NCBI RefSeq assembly: GCF_000385335.1
Contig: NZ_ARWA01000001.1
Location: forward strand, 4,108,001 to 4,172,000
Length of the DNA stretch: 64,000 bases
Source: Methyloferula stellata AR4
GTDB taxonomy: Bacteria; Pseudomonadota; Alphaproteobacteria; Rhizobiales; Beijerinckiaceae
Reading direction: 5' to 3'
Below are positions 25,860 to 35,674 of the stretch, one piece after another. The notes below the pieces were generated by a model that was not told the DNA's origin, did not search any database, and worked only from the letters and a program-made list of their open reading frames with translations. The translations under genes were made by a program, and so were the position numbers. The number at the start of each line of letters is the position of its first letter. The stretch's first letter is position 1.

Positions 25860-25911
25860 TCAGTCCTCACGCGGCTGAATCGATACATAGACACAACAGG
25901 AGGAGCGACAT

Positions 25912-27009
25912 ATGGCAAAGAAGATGGAGGCTGCGTTTGTCGAGCATTTCGGCAAGCCGCTCGTGGTCATGGAGGTCGATATCCCGACACCCGGCCCAGG
26001 CCAGATCCTTGTCAAGACCGAGGCCTGTGGCGTGTGTCACACGGATCTGCATGCCGCGACCGGGGACTGGCCGCTGAAACCAAAGCTTCCGTTCATTCCA
26101 GGTCATGAGGCCATTGGCCGTGTCGTCGCCATCGGCGCAGGCGTCACGATCGTCAAGGAAGGTGACCGCGTCGGTGTGCCCTGGCTCTACTCGGCCTGCG
26201 GTCATTGCGAGCATTGCTTAACCGCCTGGGAGACGGTCTGCGCCAAGGCGGAGTTCGGCGGCTATACTAAGAACGGCGGCTTTGCCGAGTACGTTATCGC
26301 CGATCCGAACTACGTGGCCCACATACCAGCCGGTCTCGATCCCAAGCAGGCCGCGCCGCTCATCTGCGCCGGCATTACCACCTATAAGGGCATTAAGGAG
26401 ACCGAGGCGAAGGCTGGCGAGTGGATCGTCATTTCCGGCGCGGGCGGCCTCGGGCACCTCGCCATTCAATATGCCAAGGTCATGGGCCTGCAAGTTTGCG
26501 CAGTCGACATCGATGACGGCAAGCTTGCGTTAGCCAAAAAGCTTGGCGCCGATCTCGTGGTGAATGCCAAGCACGGCGCTCCTGAAGAAGCCGTCATAAA
26601 AGGCACCGACGGCGGCGCGCATGGGGTATTGATTACTGCACCGTCGCTCAACGCCTTCAAACAGGGCGTCGGGATGACGCGCAAGCGTGGCACCTGCGTC
26701 CTGGTTGGGCTGCCGCCAGGGGATTTTCCCGTTCCCCTGTTCGACGTCGTGGCAAACTGCATCACTATACGCGGTTCCTTCGTCGGGAACCGCGAGGATA
26801 TGGCGGAGGCGCTGTCCTTCGCCGCCGAGGGCAAGGTCAAGGCCGATATCGAGTTGCAGCCGCTGTCGGCGATCAACACGATTTTCGACCGGCTTGAGCA
26901 CCGCAAGGTCGCAGGCCGCGTGGTCCTCGATTTTGTCGGCGCCGAGAAAAAAGACGATCAGTCGAAGACGGCTTCGGGCAAGCAAAAGCAACCCGTAACT
27001 GCCGGTTAG
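25912..27009 (+). CDS. Zinc-dependent alcohol dehydrogenase (AdhP type)
   Basis: This 365-residue medium-chain dehydrogenase has catalytic-zinc ligands in CGVCHTDLHAATGDWP and PGHEAIGRV, structural-zinc cysteines in CGHCEHCLTAWETVC, and the coenzyme fold GAGGLGHLAIQYAKVMG. It resembles AdhP, which interconverts ethanol or other primary alcohols and aldehydes with NAD. The ribosome site GGAGGAG lies eight bases before the ATG. The C-terminus has a 25-residue Lys/Gln-rich extension (EKKDDQSKTASGKQKQPV) beyond the usual end. It probably follows pntB in one transcript and matches the aldehyde dehydrogenase upstream. Confidence 0.93.
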   Translation: MAKKMEAAFVEHFGKPLVVMEVDIPTPGPGQILVKTEACGVCHTDLHAATGDWPLKPKLPFIPGHEAIGRVVAIGAGVTIVKEGDRVGVPWLYSACGHCEHCLTAWETVCAKAEFGGYTKNGGFAEYVIADPNYVAHIPAGLDPKQAAPLICAGITTYKGIKETEAKAGEWIVISGAGGLGHLAIQYAKVMGLQVCAVDIDDGKLALAKKLGADLVVNAKHGAPEEAVIKGTDGGAHGVLITAPSLNAFKQGVGMTRKRGTCVLVGLPPGDFPVPLFDVVANCITIRGSFVGNREDMAEALSFAAEGKVKADIELQPLSAINTIFDRLEHRKVAGRVVLDFVGAEKKDDQSKTASGKQKQPVTAG

Positions 27010-27451
27010 GCTGATACGCCTGCTGCTGCAATAGCGGCCTATCTTACGAGATGCCGTGAGATGGGCCGAGCCGGATAGAGAGCCAGATTCATTGACACCG
27101 TGACTACTATCGGTGACGAGAGGGCGTGCTGAACGCGAACGCCAACTCGTTCGCCATGATGATCTTGCTGGCACTCGGCACTTTCGTAGCCGACTAGACA
27201 ACCGCCGGCATCCCGTCAAAATGAGCTGCCGATGCCTGCGCTAGCGCATTAGTACGTCAGCCCAGGTGGTGACTGTGTTCTAATTTGATCTCCTGACGAG
27301 CTGTGCGGCGTAGAAAGCTACCCCCGTCCCCAGGAATCCAAACACAGGCCAAGGCCAACGGCATCGCGACTCTCGATTTCCCCTTGCGCGGCAAGCGCGC
27401 CGGCTGCGGCGGTTGGAGAGCCTTTGAGAATCCGCTCGAAGCCAACGGCGA
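27010..27451. other. Intergenic region with degenerate coding traces
   Basis: This is 442 bases between the alcohol dehydrogenase and the aldolase fragment. It includes a 22-codon hydrophobic peptide frame on the plus strand (GTG at about 27123 to TAG at 27198) and, on the minus strand near 27300, a hydrophobic run FGFLGTGVAFYAAQLV in a frame unconnected to the aldolase. Both look like remains of other genes rather than working ones. Confidence 0.4.
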
Positions 27452-27775
27452 TCAGTGCGCCATGTCCTTTGCGCCCATATCAACCTTGATGCCGGGTATG
27501 ATGCCCGCGTCGGTGAGGATTTTAATAAAAGGAGTACCGTCTTTTTTCTGCTGGCGGATTGTTTCTTCATAGAGGATCGCGCCGCTGATGCTTTCGGCAA
27601 GGCCTGGCGTCGTCCCAATCAATTCCCGATAGGCTCGTCGGGCTTCCACGGTCTGAGGAATCCCCAATTTGGCAAATCGCTTGTCGCAGGTTGACGTGCT
27701 TTCATCCATCGCCAGCAGGCCCTTATCGTCGGCGACGAGCGCCCGCGCGGTTTCTGCAAGCTCATGCGCATTCAT
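27452..27775 (-). pseudogene. Truncated class I fructose-bisphosphate aldolase
   Basis: The frame encodes only the first 107 residues of a roughly 340-residue class I aldolase: [34 protein letters not shown], and FIKILTDAGIIPGIKVDMGAKD, after which a stop follows. The lysine that forms the Schiff base and most of the barrel are missing, and no continuation is seen in other frames downstream. The ATG overlaps the phosphoketolase stop by four bases (ATGA), so it was once a coupled partner gene. It is either a decayed gene or an expressed fragment; I favour decay. Confidence 0.8.
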
Positions 27776-30201
27776 TGGGGATTTCCCCACTTCCAGTCCC
27801 GGATTTCCGGCATGTCTTCGCCGTGCTTATCGATGTATTGCTTATGCTCGATGAGCTTGTCCCGAACCATCTGCTTTAAATAGGCCCCTTGAGCGCCCAA
27901 ATGCGGCAGCCGATCGATCACGTCTTGCACGAGATGAAACCGGTCAAGGTCGTTCTGGACCCTCATGTCAAAGGCCGTCGTGATCGTGCCCTCTTCCTTG
28001 TAACCCCTGACGTGAAGATTGCGGTTGGTTCGGCGATAGGTCAGCCGGTGGACGAGCGAGGGATAGCCGTGGAAGCCAAAGACGATATGCTTATCTTTGG
28101 TGAAAAGCGCATCGTAATCGGTTTCAGTTAGGCCGTGCGGGTGCTCGCTTGCCGATTGCAGCCGCATCAGATCGACGACATTGATCACCCGGATTTTCAG
28201 ATTGGGCAGATGCTGGCGGAGAATGGAAACAGCCGCCAGAATCTCGAGCGTGGGCGTGTCTCCGCAGCAGGCCATCACCACGTCCGGCTCGGCATCTTGG
28301 TCGTTGCTTGCCCATTGCCAGATGCCAATGCCCTCCGTGCAATGGACAACGGCGGCATCCATGGTCAACCATTGCGGCAGGGCGTGTTTGCCGGCCACCA
28401 CCACATTGACGTAATGCCGGGTGCGCAGGCAATGATCAAAGACCGAGAGAAGACAATTGGCATCTGGCGGCAGGTAAACGCGGACGATATCGGCCTTCTT
28501 GTTGATCACGTGATCAAGGAAACCCGGGTCTTGATGCGTGAAGCCGTTGTGATCCTGCTGCCAAACATGCGAGGCAAGCAGATAATTCAGTGATGCGATC
28601 TTCCGGCGCCAGGGCAGCTCCAACGTGACCTTCAACCATTTAGCGTGCTGGCTGAACATCGAGTCTATGATACGAATGAAGGCCTCATAGCTGTTGAACA
28701 ACCCATGCCGTCCAGTCAGCAGATATCCTTCGAGCCATCCTTCGCACTGATGCTCGCTGAGCATTGAGTCAAGCACGCGCCCGTCCGGCGCAAGAAATTC
28801 GTCATTATCGACTTGCTTGGCGTCCCACTGACGGTTGGTGGCTTCAAACACCGCACCCAAAAGATTCGAAAGTGTCTCATCCGGGCCAAAGATACGAAAA
28901 TTACGCTGATCCTGATTGAGGCTTACCACGTCACGCAGGAATTTCCCCAGAACGACCGTATCTTGAGCGGCAACGGAGCCTGGTGAAGGCACGTTCACGG
29001 CGTGAAGGTGGAAGTCCGGCATGCGCAGATCGCGCAGCAGAATGCCGCCGTTAGCGTGCGGATTGGAGCCCATTCGCCGGTCGCCCTTGGGCGCGAGTTC
29101 GGCCAATTCCGGCATCAACTGGCCCGCTTCGTCAAACAGTTCTTCCGGCTTATAGCTTTTCATCCAGCCCTCGAGCAGCGCGACATGGTCTGGATGCGCG
29201 GCGTCGACCAAAAGCGGCACTTGATGGGCGCGGAACGTGCCCTCGATTTTAAGGCCATCGACAACTTTCGGTCCGGTCCAGCCTTTGGGTGATTTGAGGA
29301 CGATCATCGGCCAACGCGGTCGGGCGGCGGCGTTTATAGTCCGCGCGTTCTTTTGAATCTGCCTTATGTCTTCGATGGCCTTTTCCAGAACGGTAGCCAT
29401 GAGTTCATGCATTTTGTCCGGCTCGTCCCCTTCCACAAAGTAGGGCGTCCAGCCGCAGCCTCGGAGAAACTGCTCCAATTCCTCGTGCTCGATGCGGGCG
29501 AGGACAGTCGGGTTACTGATTTTGTAGCCATTGAGGTGCAGGATCGGCAGCACGGCTCCGTCGGTCAGCGGATCGAGTAACTTGTTAGACTGCCACGCGG
29601 TCGCCAAGGGGCCCGTTTCCGCTTCGCCGTCGCCGATGACGCAGGCGACGATGAGCCCAGGATTGTCGAACGCTGCTCCGAACGCATGGCTGAGCGAATA
29701 CCCGAGTTCACCCCCTTCATGAATCGACCCCGGCGTCGTGGGCGCGACATGGCTGGAAATGCCACCCGGAAACGAGAACTGCTTGAACAGCTTTTTCAGT
29801 CCGGCTTCGTCCTGGCTGACATCCGGATAGATGTCGCTCCAGCTGCCTTCCAAATAGACGTTGCCCACGATTGCCGGACCGCCATGACCCGGACCGGCTA
29901 TATAGAACATATCAAGATCGTATTTCTTGATGACTCGATTCAAATGCACGTAGATGAAATTCTGGCCTGGCGTCGTGCCCCAGTGCCCGACCACCAGTGG
30001 CTTCACATGGGCGAGCTTCAGCGGCTCGCGCAAAAGCGGATTGTCGTAGAGATAAATCTGCCCGACAGACAGATAGTTGGCGGCCCGCCAATAGGCATTC
30101 GTTTTGCGTAACTCTTCGGCACTCAGCAGTCCCCGTTGGGCGGGGGCGCTATCGCCACCGTTTCGGTTTCGAGACTTGCGCGTTGAAGTGAGTACGGACA
30201 T
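27772..30201 (-). CDS. xfp: Phosphoketolase
   Basis: This 809-residue thiamine-diphosphate enzyme cleaves xylulose-5-phosphate (and often fructose-6-phosphate) with phosphate to acetyl phosphate and a triose or tetrose phosphate. Family motifs include [54 protein letters not shown], the ThDP motif [18 protein letters not shown] and [18 protein letters not shown]. The length is full. The truncated aldolase gene follows in overlap. No acetate kinase or phosphotransacetylase is in the window, so acetyl phosphate use depends on genes elsewhere. A FixJ-like box lies 292 bases upstream in the same orientation. Confidence 0.97.
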   Translation of the reverse strand: MSVLTSTRKSRNRNGGDSAPAQRGLLSAEELRKTNAYWRAANYLSVGQIYLYDNPLLREPLKLAHVKPLVVGHWGTTPGQNFIYVHLNRVIKKYDLDMFYIAGPGHGGPAIVGNVYLEGSWSDIYPDVSQDEAGLKKLFKQFSFPGGISSHVAPTTPGSIHEGGELGYSLSHAFGAAFDNPGLIVACVIGDGEAETGPLATAWQSNKLLDPLTDGAVLPILHLNGYKISNPTVLARIEHEELEQFLRGCGWTPYFVEGDEPDKMHELMATVLEKAIEDIRQIQKNARTINAAARPRWPMIVLKSPKGWTGPKVVDGLKIEGTFRAHQVPLLVDAAHPDHVALLEGWMKSYKPEELFDEAGQLMPELAELAPKGDRRMGSNPHANGGILLRDLRMPDFHLHAVNVPSPGSVAAQDTVVLGKFLRDVVSLNQDQRNFRIFGPDETLSNLLGAVFEATNRQWDAKQVDNDEFLAPDGRVLDSMLSEHQCEGWLEGYLLTGRHGLFNSYEAFIRIIDSMFSQHAKWLKVTLELPWRRKIASLNYLLASHVWQQDHNGFTHQDPGFLDHVINKKADIVRVYLPPDANCLLSVFDHCLRTRHYVNVVVAGKHALPQWLTMDAAVVHCTEGIGIWQWASNDQDAEPDVVMACCGDTPTLEILAAVSILRQHLPNLKIRVINVVDLMRLQSASEHPHGLTETDYDALFTKDKHIVFGFHGYPSLVHRLTYRRTNRNLHVRGYKEEGTITTAFDMRVQNDLDRFHLVQDVIDRLPHLGAQGAYLKQMVRDKLIEHKQYIDKHGEDMPEIRDWKWGNPQ

Positions 30202-30932
30202 TTTTCGTAACTCCTGGTGTCTCGGTAGATTGGGGATCAGCTACATGTCGCCTGGTAGATCCAAGCATGAGACGATGTAATCACTGACGATAAGGGGGTG
30301 TCCTATCGGCGACGTCCGGATAGACCGAGTTCTGAATGGCAAGGCCTTCGGCGAGCGCGGCGCGACCGCTCTCAGTAGTGCGCACCAGTACCCCGTTTGA
30401 CCGTGCTTCCATCGAAGACCCCGATCCATTGGGTGGCCACGACATATGTGCGCTAACGCGACAATACCCAGCGGCGATCCAACGAGGCAGCATCGGAAAC
30501 TACTTAGTCGGCTCAAAAGTCGATAGAGAAAGCATGGGGTGCGCTTTGGCGAACCCTCAGCGCAGATTTTTCTGGGTCTCCAGCGCCCACACTTTTGCCA
30601 GTCGGAGTCGGTAACGTATGGCTCCGCTGAGGTGAGCCGTTAGGAAGTTTTCGACGGGTTCCAACGCCAGCGGAGCCGATCACCTTTCCGCCCGAACGAG
30701 TAATAGTCATGTCGTCGTCTTCAACGCCCCCGGTGGGCTGACACACGCGGACCTAAACATCGCGCGGCAATCTCAATTGTCGTCGACGGAGCGGTTCCGT
30801 TAATGGCTTTGAATAAAGGGGATGAGTAATTTCCGAGGCTGACGCTGGGAGAACAGATGGACCACATGAGAGCCGGCACATCATATCGCCTGTGGCATCG
30901 AGCGGCTTCAGCAGCATTGACAGGGTGCACAT
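30202..30932. other. Divergent intergenic region upstream of xfp and HAD mutase genes
   Basis: This 731-base stretch has no gene I can support; short frames in it lack conserved features. It carries a copy of the FixJ-like element at 30493-30507 and an inverted pair GGCTCCGCTG (near 30619) and CAGCGGAGCC (near 30668). It probably contains the promoters of xfp on the minus strand and of the HAD-GH65 pair on the plus strand. Confidence 0.5.
30493..30507 (-). promoter_or_regulatory. FixJ-like box, copy 2 (CTAAGTAGTTTCCGA)
   Basis: The minus strand reads CTAAGTAGTTTCCGA and points toward xfp, which starts at 30201. It is the copy closest to the consensus of the five. Confidence 0.62.
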
Positions 30933-31727
30933 ATGGAGTTCAACCACTCATCGATGGAACTCCACTCAAAGCGAGGGACGCTGCGCGCTGCGATTCTCGA
31001 CGTCGATGGAGTTCTGCTCGCGTCCCCTCATGAGCGAGCTTGGCGGGAAGCATTGCCCAGCAATCAGCAGGACCGCTTCACCACCGCTATGTACCAAGCC
31101 CATGTGGCCGGCAAACCACGTCTCGACGGTGCCCGGGCAGCCCTTGAGGCGCTCGATGTGCCGGACGCCGAGCGCCAGGCTGGCGCCTATGCCGAGCGCA
31201 AGCAAAAGCGGCTAGAGATGCTTATTCATGCCGGACATGTCGCCGCCTTCCCCGACGCACTCCGCTTGGTTCAGGCGATGCAAGCGCTGGGTTGGCCTAT
31301 GGCTGTCGCATCATCCTCGAAAAACGCCAACAGCATGCTGCAAGCGATCCGCCTGGATTCAGGCCAAACCTTACATGATGTCTTCAGCGGGAACGTTTGC
31401 GGCCACGATTTGCGGCAGGGCAAGCCCAACCCCGAAATTTTCTTGCTTGCCGCCGCCGAGCTCCGGGTGCCCCCGGAACATTGCTTCGTGGCCGAAGACG
31501 CAACCGCCGGCATTGAGGCGGCATGCGCGGGCGGCATGGCGGCTCTTGGTGTCGCACGGCTCGGCGACACTGTTCCACTGCGGGCGGCAGGAGCAGCCTT
31601 GGTGGTGACCACTCTCGACGAAATCGACATTGATGCTCTGGCTGATGGGCGGCTCTCCCTTAGAGCATTTTCAGCAAAAGTGCGCCCCGGCTTTGTGCCT
31701 GAAAATGGCCCAGTGCTTCGATCTTGA
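30933..31727 (+). CDS. HAD-superfamily hydrolase, beta-phosphoglucomutase-like
   Basis: This 264-residue HAD subfamily IA protein has nucleophile motif LDVDGVLLAS near residue 22, a helical cap, SSSKNANSML (motif II), the Lys in RQGKPNPEIFLLAA and acidic motif VAEDATAGIEAA. These features match beta-phosphoglucomutase-type enzymes, which convert beta-glucose-1-phosphate to glucose-6-phosphate. The GH65 gene 71 bases downstream is the classical partner that would supply beta-glucose-1-phosphate. AGGG seven bases upstream supports 30933. The last 20 or so residues are encoded by a mosaic repeat, so the native C-terminus is probably replaced. Confidence 0.85.
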   Translation: MEFNHSSMELHSKRGTLRAAILDVDGVLLASPHERAWREALPSNQQDRFTTAMYQAHVAGKPRLDGARAALEALDVPDAERQAGAYAERKQKRLEMLIHAGHVAAFPDALRLVQAMQALGWPMAVASSSKNANSMLQAIRLDSGQTLHDVFSGNVCGHDLRQGKPNPEIFLLAAAELRVPPEHCFVAEDATAGIEAACAGGMAALGVARLGDTVPLRAAGAALVVTTLDEIDIDALADGRLSLRAFSAKVRPGFVPENGPVLRS

Positions 31728-31776
31728 GCGAGTTCTTATCGATTGTAGGTTTCATCCAATCGGAACCCGCTCTGGC
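31661..31776. repeat. Intergenic mosaic repeat overlapping a gene end
   Basis: The stretch begins TTAGAGCATTTTCAGCAAAAGTG and ends near CATCCAATCGGAACCCGCTCTGG; these are the ends of a mosaic element widespread in Hyphomicrobiales, as I recall it. It covers the last codons of the HAD gene and most of the gap before the GH65 gene. Confidence 0.6.
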
Positions 31777-31798
31777 CGCCTTGATCAGGACGTGAACG

Positions 31799-34117
31799 AT
31801 GGAAAAAGTACTGAAGCCGACCGCCGATACCGCCTGGGTTCTTGACGAGAAAAATTATGATCCGCTCCGCGAGAGCAGCAGTGAATCTCGTTTCGCCATC
31901 AGCAACGGCTTCCTCGGTGTAAGAGGCACGCGAGAGATCACACGGTGCGCGCGCTGGGTTATACCGCCGCGAACCTATGTTGCCGGGCTTTTTGATTCAC
32001 CTGGCCCGGAGCAGCCGATACCTGGGCTCGTCCCCGCGGCCGACTGGCTGCAGGTCGATATCCTCTTGCGCGGGCAACCTTTGACGCATCATGCCGGTCA
32101 TCCGTCCTTGCATCGCATGACTCTCGATATGAAGCGTGGGGTGCTCCTGACGGAATGCCATTTCAAAGCGCCCTCAGTAAGCCTCAACTTGCGTACGCTT
32201 CGCCTCGCATCACTGAGCGCGCGCGCGCTGGGCCTGCAGCTGATCAAGCTCGAAGTCGAGGATGGAGAGGCGGAGATCACGCTTGAGGCCTCATTCGAAG
32301 GCCTCAGCCTCGGACTGGTTTCCCAGCGGCTGGAACAGGATCTCGGCGTTTGGCGTACCAGCCATTCGAACAAGGGTCTCGCCATGGCCGCGGCATGTTG
32401 GCTGCAGCTCGATGGCCGCGAACTTGCCGCGACAGCGCTTGGCCAATTCAAATGGTCTTGGAGCTGGACCTCTCGTCCCGGGCAGGTAGCCTTGTTCGAA
32501 CGATTGGTCGCTGTAACGCGAAGCGACAGCGCCGGTTTGGATCCTGGAGTCGATGCCGTGCATGAGCGCGGCGTCGCCAGCAACAAAGGTTGGCGAGGCG
32601 TAATGTCAGCGCACGAGGCAGCCTGGGCGCATCGTTGGCAATGCAGCGATGTCGAAGTCGACGGCGATCCAGCCGCGCAAAGTGCATTGAGGTTTGCCAT
32701 CTATCACATGAACAGTGCAGCCAATCCGGACGATGAGCATGTGTCAATTGGGGCCCGGGCACTCACCGGCGACGATTATCGCGGGCATGTGTTCTGGGAT
32801 ACAGAGATCTTCCTCCTCCCGTTTTATTGCTTCACTTGGCCCGAGGCGGCGCGCGCCTTGCTCATGTATCGCTTCCGCACCCTAGCCGGTGCGCGGGCGA
32901 AGGCGGCCGGCATGGGCTGGCGTGGTGCCCTCTACGCTTGGGAATCTACCGACTCCGGTGTCGAGGAGACGCCGGAGGAAGCGATCGGTCCCGATCGCAA
33001 GATCGTCAACATTCTTTGCGGCAAGCAGGAACAGCACATCAGCGCGGATGTCGCCTACGCCGTGTGGCAATATTGGTTGGCGACAAGCGATGACGTGTTT
33101 CTATGCGAGGCGGGCGCTCAAATTCTTTTCGAGACCGCGCGGTTCTGGTCGAGCCGCGCCAAGTTGGAGGCGGACGGTCGCCATCATATTCGCGGCGTTA
33201 TTGGACCCGACGAGTATCATGAACATATCGACGACAATGCATTCACAAACGTGATGGCACGCTGGAATATCCGGCGTGCTCTTGAGGCAGCAGCCCTTCT
33301 GCGCGAACGCTGGCCCGAGCACTGGGTCCGAATTTCGGGCGATCTCAAGCTTGACGACGATGAGCTGCAACAATGGTCGAACGTCGCAGATACGATGGCG
33401 ACAGGTGTTAATGCGAAGACGGGAATGTTCGAGCAGTTCACGGGCTTTTTCGATCTTGAAGACATTAACCTCGCGACATATGCGGGGCGGTCGGTACCAA
33501 TGGATGTTGTGCTTGGGCGCGAGCGGATAGCACAGTCTCAGGTGATCAAACAGGCTGACGTCGTTGCGCTCTTGGGGCTGCTGCCCGAGGAATTTATTGG
33601 CAAGACCGGCGCGAATAACTTCAGTTATTACGAGCCTCGCTGCAGTCATGGCAGTTCGCTGAGCCGAGCCATGCATGGACTCGTCGCTGCCCGGCTTGGC
33701 TATGCTGAGAAGGCGCTGAATTATTTCCGGCAGTCTGCCGCTATCGACCTTGCCGATACACATGTCGCGATTGCTGGTGGTGTGCATATCGCGGCTCTTG
33801 GCGGACTCTGGATGACGGCTGTGTTCGGCTTCGCAGGGGTGGCGCTGGAAGGCGATAACATTCGCCTCGAACCCCAATTGCCGGCCGGTTGGGTGGGCCT
33901 TGGCTTTCGCATACAATGGCGCAAGCGCCGCTTGAAGATTAAGATAGAGCAGGCGCATTCCCTTGTTGAGGTGACATTGGAATCCGGGGCGCCGATGACA
34001 CTTCTAATCTCCGGTGAGGGGCAACAACTCAGTGTCGGCAAGACAGTTCGGATTGTGTTTAAAGCGACACAGAAATCAAAGGTCAACAAGCTGTTGAGCG
34101 CGTCCTCCGCCGCCTGA
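31799..34117 (+). CDS. Glycoside hydrolase family 65 phosphorylase
   Basis: This 772-residue protein is of the GH65 family, which phosphorolyses alpha-linked disaccharides (trehalose, kojibiose, maltose, nigerose) with inversion to beta-glucose-1-phosphate. The N-terminal domain starts ESRFAISNGFLGVRGTRE; the (alpha/alpha)6 domain contains FWDTEIFLLPFY, GWRGALYAWESTDSG, and the catalytic acid region IRGVIGPDEYHEHIDDNAFTN. The phosphate-binding C-terminal part has the HGSSLSRAMHGLVAARLG segment. Pairing with the beta-phosphoglucomutase-like gene supports a phosphorylase rather than a hydrolase. The specific disaccharide cannot be told by eye. No signal peptide is present, so it works on cytoplasmic sugars. 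Confidence 0.92.
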   Translation: MEKVLKPTADTAWVLDEKNYDPLRESSSESRFAISNGFLGVRGTREITRCARWVIPPRTYVAGLFDSPGPEQPIPGLVPAADWLQVDILLRGQPLTHHAGHPSLHRMTLDMKRGVLLTECHFKAPSVSLNLRTLRLASLSARALGLQLIKLEVEDGEAEITLEASFEGLSLGLVSQRLEQDLGVWRTSHSNKGLAMAAACWLQLDGRELAATALGQFKWSWSWTSRPGQVALFERLVAVTRSDSAGLDPGVDAVHERGVASNKGWRGVMSAHEAAWAHRWQCSDVEVDGDPAAQSALRFAIYHMNSAANPDDEHVSIGARALTGDDYRGHVFWDTEIFLLPFYCFTWPEAARALLMYRFRTLAGARAKAAGMGWRGALYAWESTDSGVEETPEEAIGPDRKIVNILCGKQEQHISADVAYAVWQYWLATSDDVFLCEAGAQILFETARFWSSRAKLEADGRHHIRGVIGPDEYHEHIDDNAFTNVMARWNIRRALEAAALLRERWPEHWVRISGDLKLDDDELQQWSNVADTMATGVNAKTGMFEQFTGFFDLEDINLATYAGRSVPMDVVLGRERIAQSQVIKQADVVALLGLLPEEFIGKTGANNFSYYEPRCSHGSSLSRAMHGLVAARLGYAEKALNYFRQSAAIDLADTHVAIAGGVHIAALGGLWMTAVFGFAGVALEGDNIRLEPQLPAGWVGLGFRIQWRKRRLKIKIEQAHSLVEVTLESGAPMTLLISGEGQQLSVGKTVRIVFKATQKSKVNKLLSASSAA

Positions 34118-34201
34118 CCACGATCTCCTGAGCGCCCCAAGCGGTTAATTGCTCAGCTTATTAAAAGATGCATCACAGAAATCACTATAGACTTTTCTTG
34201 A

Positions 34202-34216
34202 CTGCGTAGATTCCGA
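34202..34216 (+). promoter_or_regulatory. FixJ-like box, copy 3 (CTGCGTAGATTCCGA)
   Basis: This plus-strand copy ends 57 bases before the small membrane ORF at 34274 and points toward it. It shares GTAGATTCCGAG with the copy at 41576-41590. It is the weakest and the only plus-strand member. Confidence 0.45.
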
Positions 34217-34273
34217 GGGTCGTAAGCAGATCATTCGCTCCCACTTTAACAAGATCATCTTTGGGAGAAAACC

Positions 34274-34354
34274 ATGGATACCCTACTGCTCGCTGTCGTA
34301 CTCATTCTAATCATCGGAGGTGGCGGATATTGGGGCTATCGCCGTCGGCGGTAA
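34274..34354 (+). CDS. 26-residue membrane peptide, DUF3309-like
   Basis: The frame encodes MDTLLLAVVLILIIGGGGYW followed by GYRRRR: one hydrophobic helix, a glycine run and a basic end. GGGAGA seven bases before the ATG is a good ribosome site, and the composition matches the small single-span DUF3309-like proteins common in stress clusters of Proteobacteria. The length is short even for that group (typically 45-60 residues). It is preceded by a FixJ-like box. A role in membrane stress is plausible by association, but no function is known. Confidence 0.65.
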   Translation: MDTLLLAVVLILIIGGGGYWGYRRRR

Positions 34355-34482
34355 CATGACTGCCCTTCAATATTGCTAGCTAGACAATGCTCCGTTTTGT
34401 CCGTTTTCCTCTCGGCGCGGTGCGCGGTTGCCATGGATTCTTCGCTAAACAAAAATCAGTGTTGCTATGACGCAAGGAAATC

Positions 34483-35541
34483 ATGCGAATTGCTCAGATC
34501 GCTCCGCTCGCGGAGACAGTACCGCCCAAACTTTACGGTGGTACGGAACGCGTCGTCTCTTGGCTCACGGAAGAACTCGTCAGGCAAGGGCATGAGGTCA
34601 CCCTCTTTGCGGCGGGCGGCTCGGAGACCGCCGCGAAGCTCGTCACAGGTTGCGACAAAGGCCTGCGTCTGCAAGGCATAGGCGATCATACCGCCAGCAA
34701 TCTCGTGATGCTCGACAAGGTCAGGCGTCAAGCCGAGCGGTTCGATATTATTCACTGCCATATCGATCTTCTGCAATATCCTCTCTTCCAGGATTTGAGC
34801 CACAAATTCGTGACGACCTTGCATGGCCGCCTCGATTTGCCTGACTTCTGGCCTGCCTACAAAGCCTATCCGCATATGCCGCTCATTTCGATCTCGGATG
34901 TGCAGCGGGAGCCGATGCCGTTGGGACTCAACTGGCTTGCAACTGTCTATAACGGCCTGCCGGCGGAGGCGTGTCCCTTCAGTGCTGCCGGTGGCGATTA
35001 CCTCGCCTTTCTCGGGCGGATCTCACCGGAGAAAGGTCCCGATCGCGCAATCGAGATTGCTAAAAGAGCCGGCGTCAAGCTGAAGATCGCGGCAAAGGTC
35101 GATAAGGCCGATCTCGGTTATTTCAAAGAGGTCATCCAACCGATGCTGGATCATCCTCTGATCGAATTCGTCGGCGAGATCGATGATAGTCAAAAATGTG
35201 CCTTCCTCGGGAATGCACGCGCGCTCCTCTTTCCCATCGATTGGATCGAGCCTTTCGGGCTGGTCATGATCGAGGCCATGTCGGCTGGAACGCCGGTTAT
35301 CGCCTGGCGAAACGGTTCGGTACCCGAAATCATCGAGGACGGCATCAGCGGACTTATCGTCGATTCAATCGACATGGCAGTCGAAGCCGTTCACCGGATC
35401 AAATCGATCGACCGAATGGCTGTCCGGCGCTCCTACGAATCAAGGTTTACGGAAAAGCACATGGCTCGCGGCTACGTCGCAGCTTATCAAAAGCTCATCA
35501 GCAAGCCGCAATCGCGACTTAAGCTGGTAAATGCGGAATAG
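34483..35541 (+). CDS. Glycosyltransferase family 4 protein
   Basis: This 352-residue GT-B fold enzyme has an N-terminal domain starting MRIAQIAPLAETVPPKLYGGTERVVSWL, the sugar-nucleotide domain from about residue 165 with YLAFLGRISPEKGPDRAIEIA, and the EX7E motif in EPFGLVMIEAMSAGTPVIA. The acceptor and product are unknown. Homologues occur in stress-gene clusters with glycogen or trehalose enzymes. It is the last plus-strand gene before a run of minus-strand stress genes. The ATG at 34483 is at the beginning of the conserved strand; the ribosome site AAGGAA lies just upstream. Confidence 0.88.
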   Translation: MRIAQIAPLAETVPPKLYGGTERVVSWLTEELVRQGHEVTLFAAGGSETAAKLVTGCDKGLRLQGIGDHTASNLVMLDKVRRQAERFDIIHCHIDLLQYPLFQDLSHKFVTTLHGRLDLPDFWPAYKAYPHMPLISISDVQREPMPLGLNWLATVYNGLPAEACPFSAAGGDYLAFLGRISPEKGPDRAIEIAKRAGVKLKIAAKVDKADLGYFKEVIQPMLDHPLIEFVGEIDDSQKCAFLGNARALLFPIDWIEPFGLVMIEAMSAGTPVIAWRNGSVPEIIEDGISGLIVDSIDMAVEAVHRIKSIDRMAVRRSYESRFTEKHMARGYVAAYQKLISKPQSRLKLVNAE

Positions 35542-35674
35542 CCGGGCCTGCGCAGGCTTTGCCCACAGACAATAAGCATCAAGCAATATTGCTATGGTGT
35601 GTTCTTCTCCAGCGTCTTCTGAACGTCTTCTGAAAAATTGAAGGCGGCTCAGGCGCATTCCAGCGAATTGAAAC

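Noticed and set aside
30241-30516. Minus-strand frame in the xfp upstream region
   Set aside because: It overlaps other frames of similar quality, has no ribosome site, and no motif I recognise.
33101-33958. 285-codon frame antisense to the GH65 gene
   Set aside because: Mirror of the catalytic domain coding region; composition not protein-like.
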